Assembly: GCA_013426805.1 (NCBI GenBank)
Contig: JACDZG010000001.1
Coordinates: 162,107 to 226,106, forward strand
DNA from: Chromatiaceae bacterium
Lineage (GTDB): Bacteria > Pseudomonadota > Gammaproteobacteria > Chromatiales > Chromatiaceae
DNA: 64,000 nucleotides
Direction of reading: 5' to 3'
This document shows positions 63,842 through 64,000 of the stretch, one piece after another; position 1 is the stretch's first letter; every line of letters starts with the position of its first letter. Both the position numbers and the translations under genes were made by a program. Below the pieces are notes generated by a model. That model had not been told where the DNA came from. It saw nothing but the letters and a program-made list of their open reading frames with translations, and made no database searches.

Positions 63842-64000
63842 ATGGACAGCCAGGCCGTCGTTACGCCCCCCGCCCCCGCCACCCCCCCGAAGGCCCGCAC
63901 CGACGGCCTGCAGCAGCGTATCGCGGCCTTCGCGGAGCGCGTGGCGGGGCTCTTCGGGATCTCAGTAGGTTGTGATATACTTATATTTCAGCATCTTGCG
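63842..64000 (+). CDS. Start of a gene running off the right edge
   Basis: ATG 63842 follows a GGAG site five bases upstream, and the frame stays open to the window edge (53 codons). The first ~40 residues (MDSQAVVTPPAPATPPKA, then LQQRIAAFAERVAGLFGI) look coding but show no known domain. From about 63960 the DNA abruptly becomes AT-rich, so an inserted element or a gene boundary may begin there. Confidence 0.4.
   Translation, partial: MDSQAVVTPPAPATPPKARTDGLQQRIAAFAERVAGLFGISVGCDILIFQHLA

Overview
The window reads as a high-GC gammaproteobacterial chromosome. The ftsK-lolA-rarA order, rnr beside tRNA-Leu, and the mix of Uma2 nucleases, AAA-ATPase-like/PD-(D/E)XK proteins and many short palindromic repeats suggest a purple sulfur bacterium (Chromatiaceae). 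That placement is inference, because no marker gene settles it. There is no rRNA and no CRISPR array.

Layout, left to right. 1-7.9 kb: the 3' end of metH, then a duplicated module of an AAA-ATPase-like nuclease gene plus a secreted RCC1/CARDB protein gene. One copy of each gene is decayed, and palindromic elements lie in between. 7.9-14.9 kb: housekeeping genes (rarA, lolA, ftsK, an OmpA/OprF-type porin, an Old Yellow Enzyme). 15.7-28.3 kb: ten same-strand genes that look less GC-rich than their surroundings. They encode a HAD phosphatase, an amino-acid permease, two radical SAM enzymes (HemN-like and HydE-like), an LTXXQ periplasmic protein, a methyltransferase with a signal peptide, an EamA exporter, and an ABC ATPase/FtsX permease/HlyD adaptor set. 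28.4-37.6 kb: an intact IS66-type element with an 8-bp target duplication, a twice-disrupted lipoprotein gene, rnr, tRNA-Leu(CAG), two almost identical Uma2 nuclease genes, a decayed IS4-type transposase and a gutted GntP permease. 37.6-47.6 kb: an RND efflux pair, a cyclase-like sensor next to an MscS channel with a cyclic-nucleotide-type domain, a RIO kinase and YjbQ. 47.6-57.0 kb: a compact operon described below. 57.2-64 kb: a quinate-dehydrogenase-like/HAD pair, a TPR protein with an unknown partner, a third Uma2 gene, and the start of a further gene.

Two regions are the best candidates for undescribed systems. The first (57043 down to 47879, minus strand) chains an S1-like/receiver/histidine-kinase fusion, a receiver/GAF/histidine kinase, a lone receiver, a membrane protein, a DUF3696-type AAA ATPase, a PIN nuclease and an RNA ligase. 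Several junctions are only a few bases or overlap. A phosphorelay that controls RNA cutting and resealing, possibly as phage defence or RNA-damage response, is a reasonable hypothesis. The second is the radical SAM/export island at 15.7-28.3 kb, which looks like a biosynthesis-and-export locus for an unknown small molecule or cofactor.

The window also records genome decay and repeat activity. The IS66 element landed directly behind a sigma70-type promoter. Palindromic elements supply the final residues and stop codon of two genes. A family of GGATGCGGTGAG palindromes lies next to all three Uma2 genes. All assignments come from reading the sequence and from remembered family features; no database search was run.
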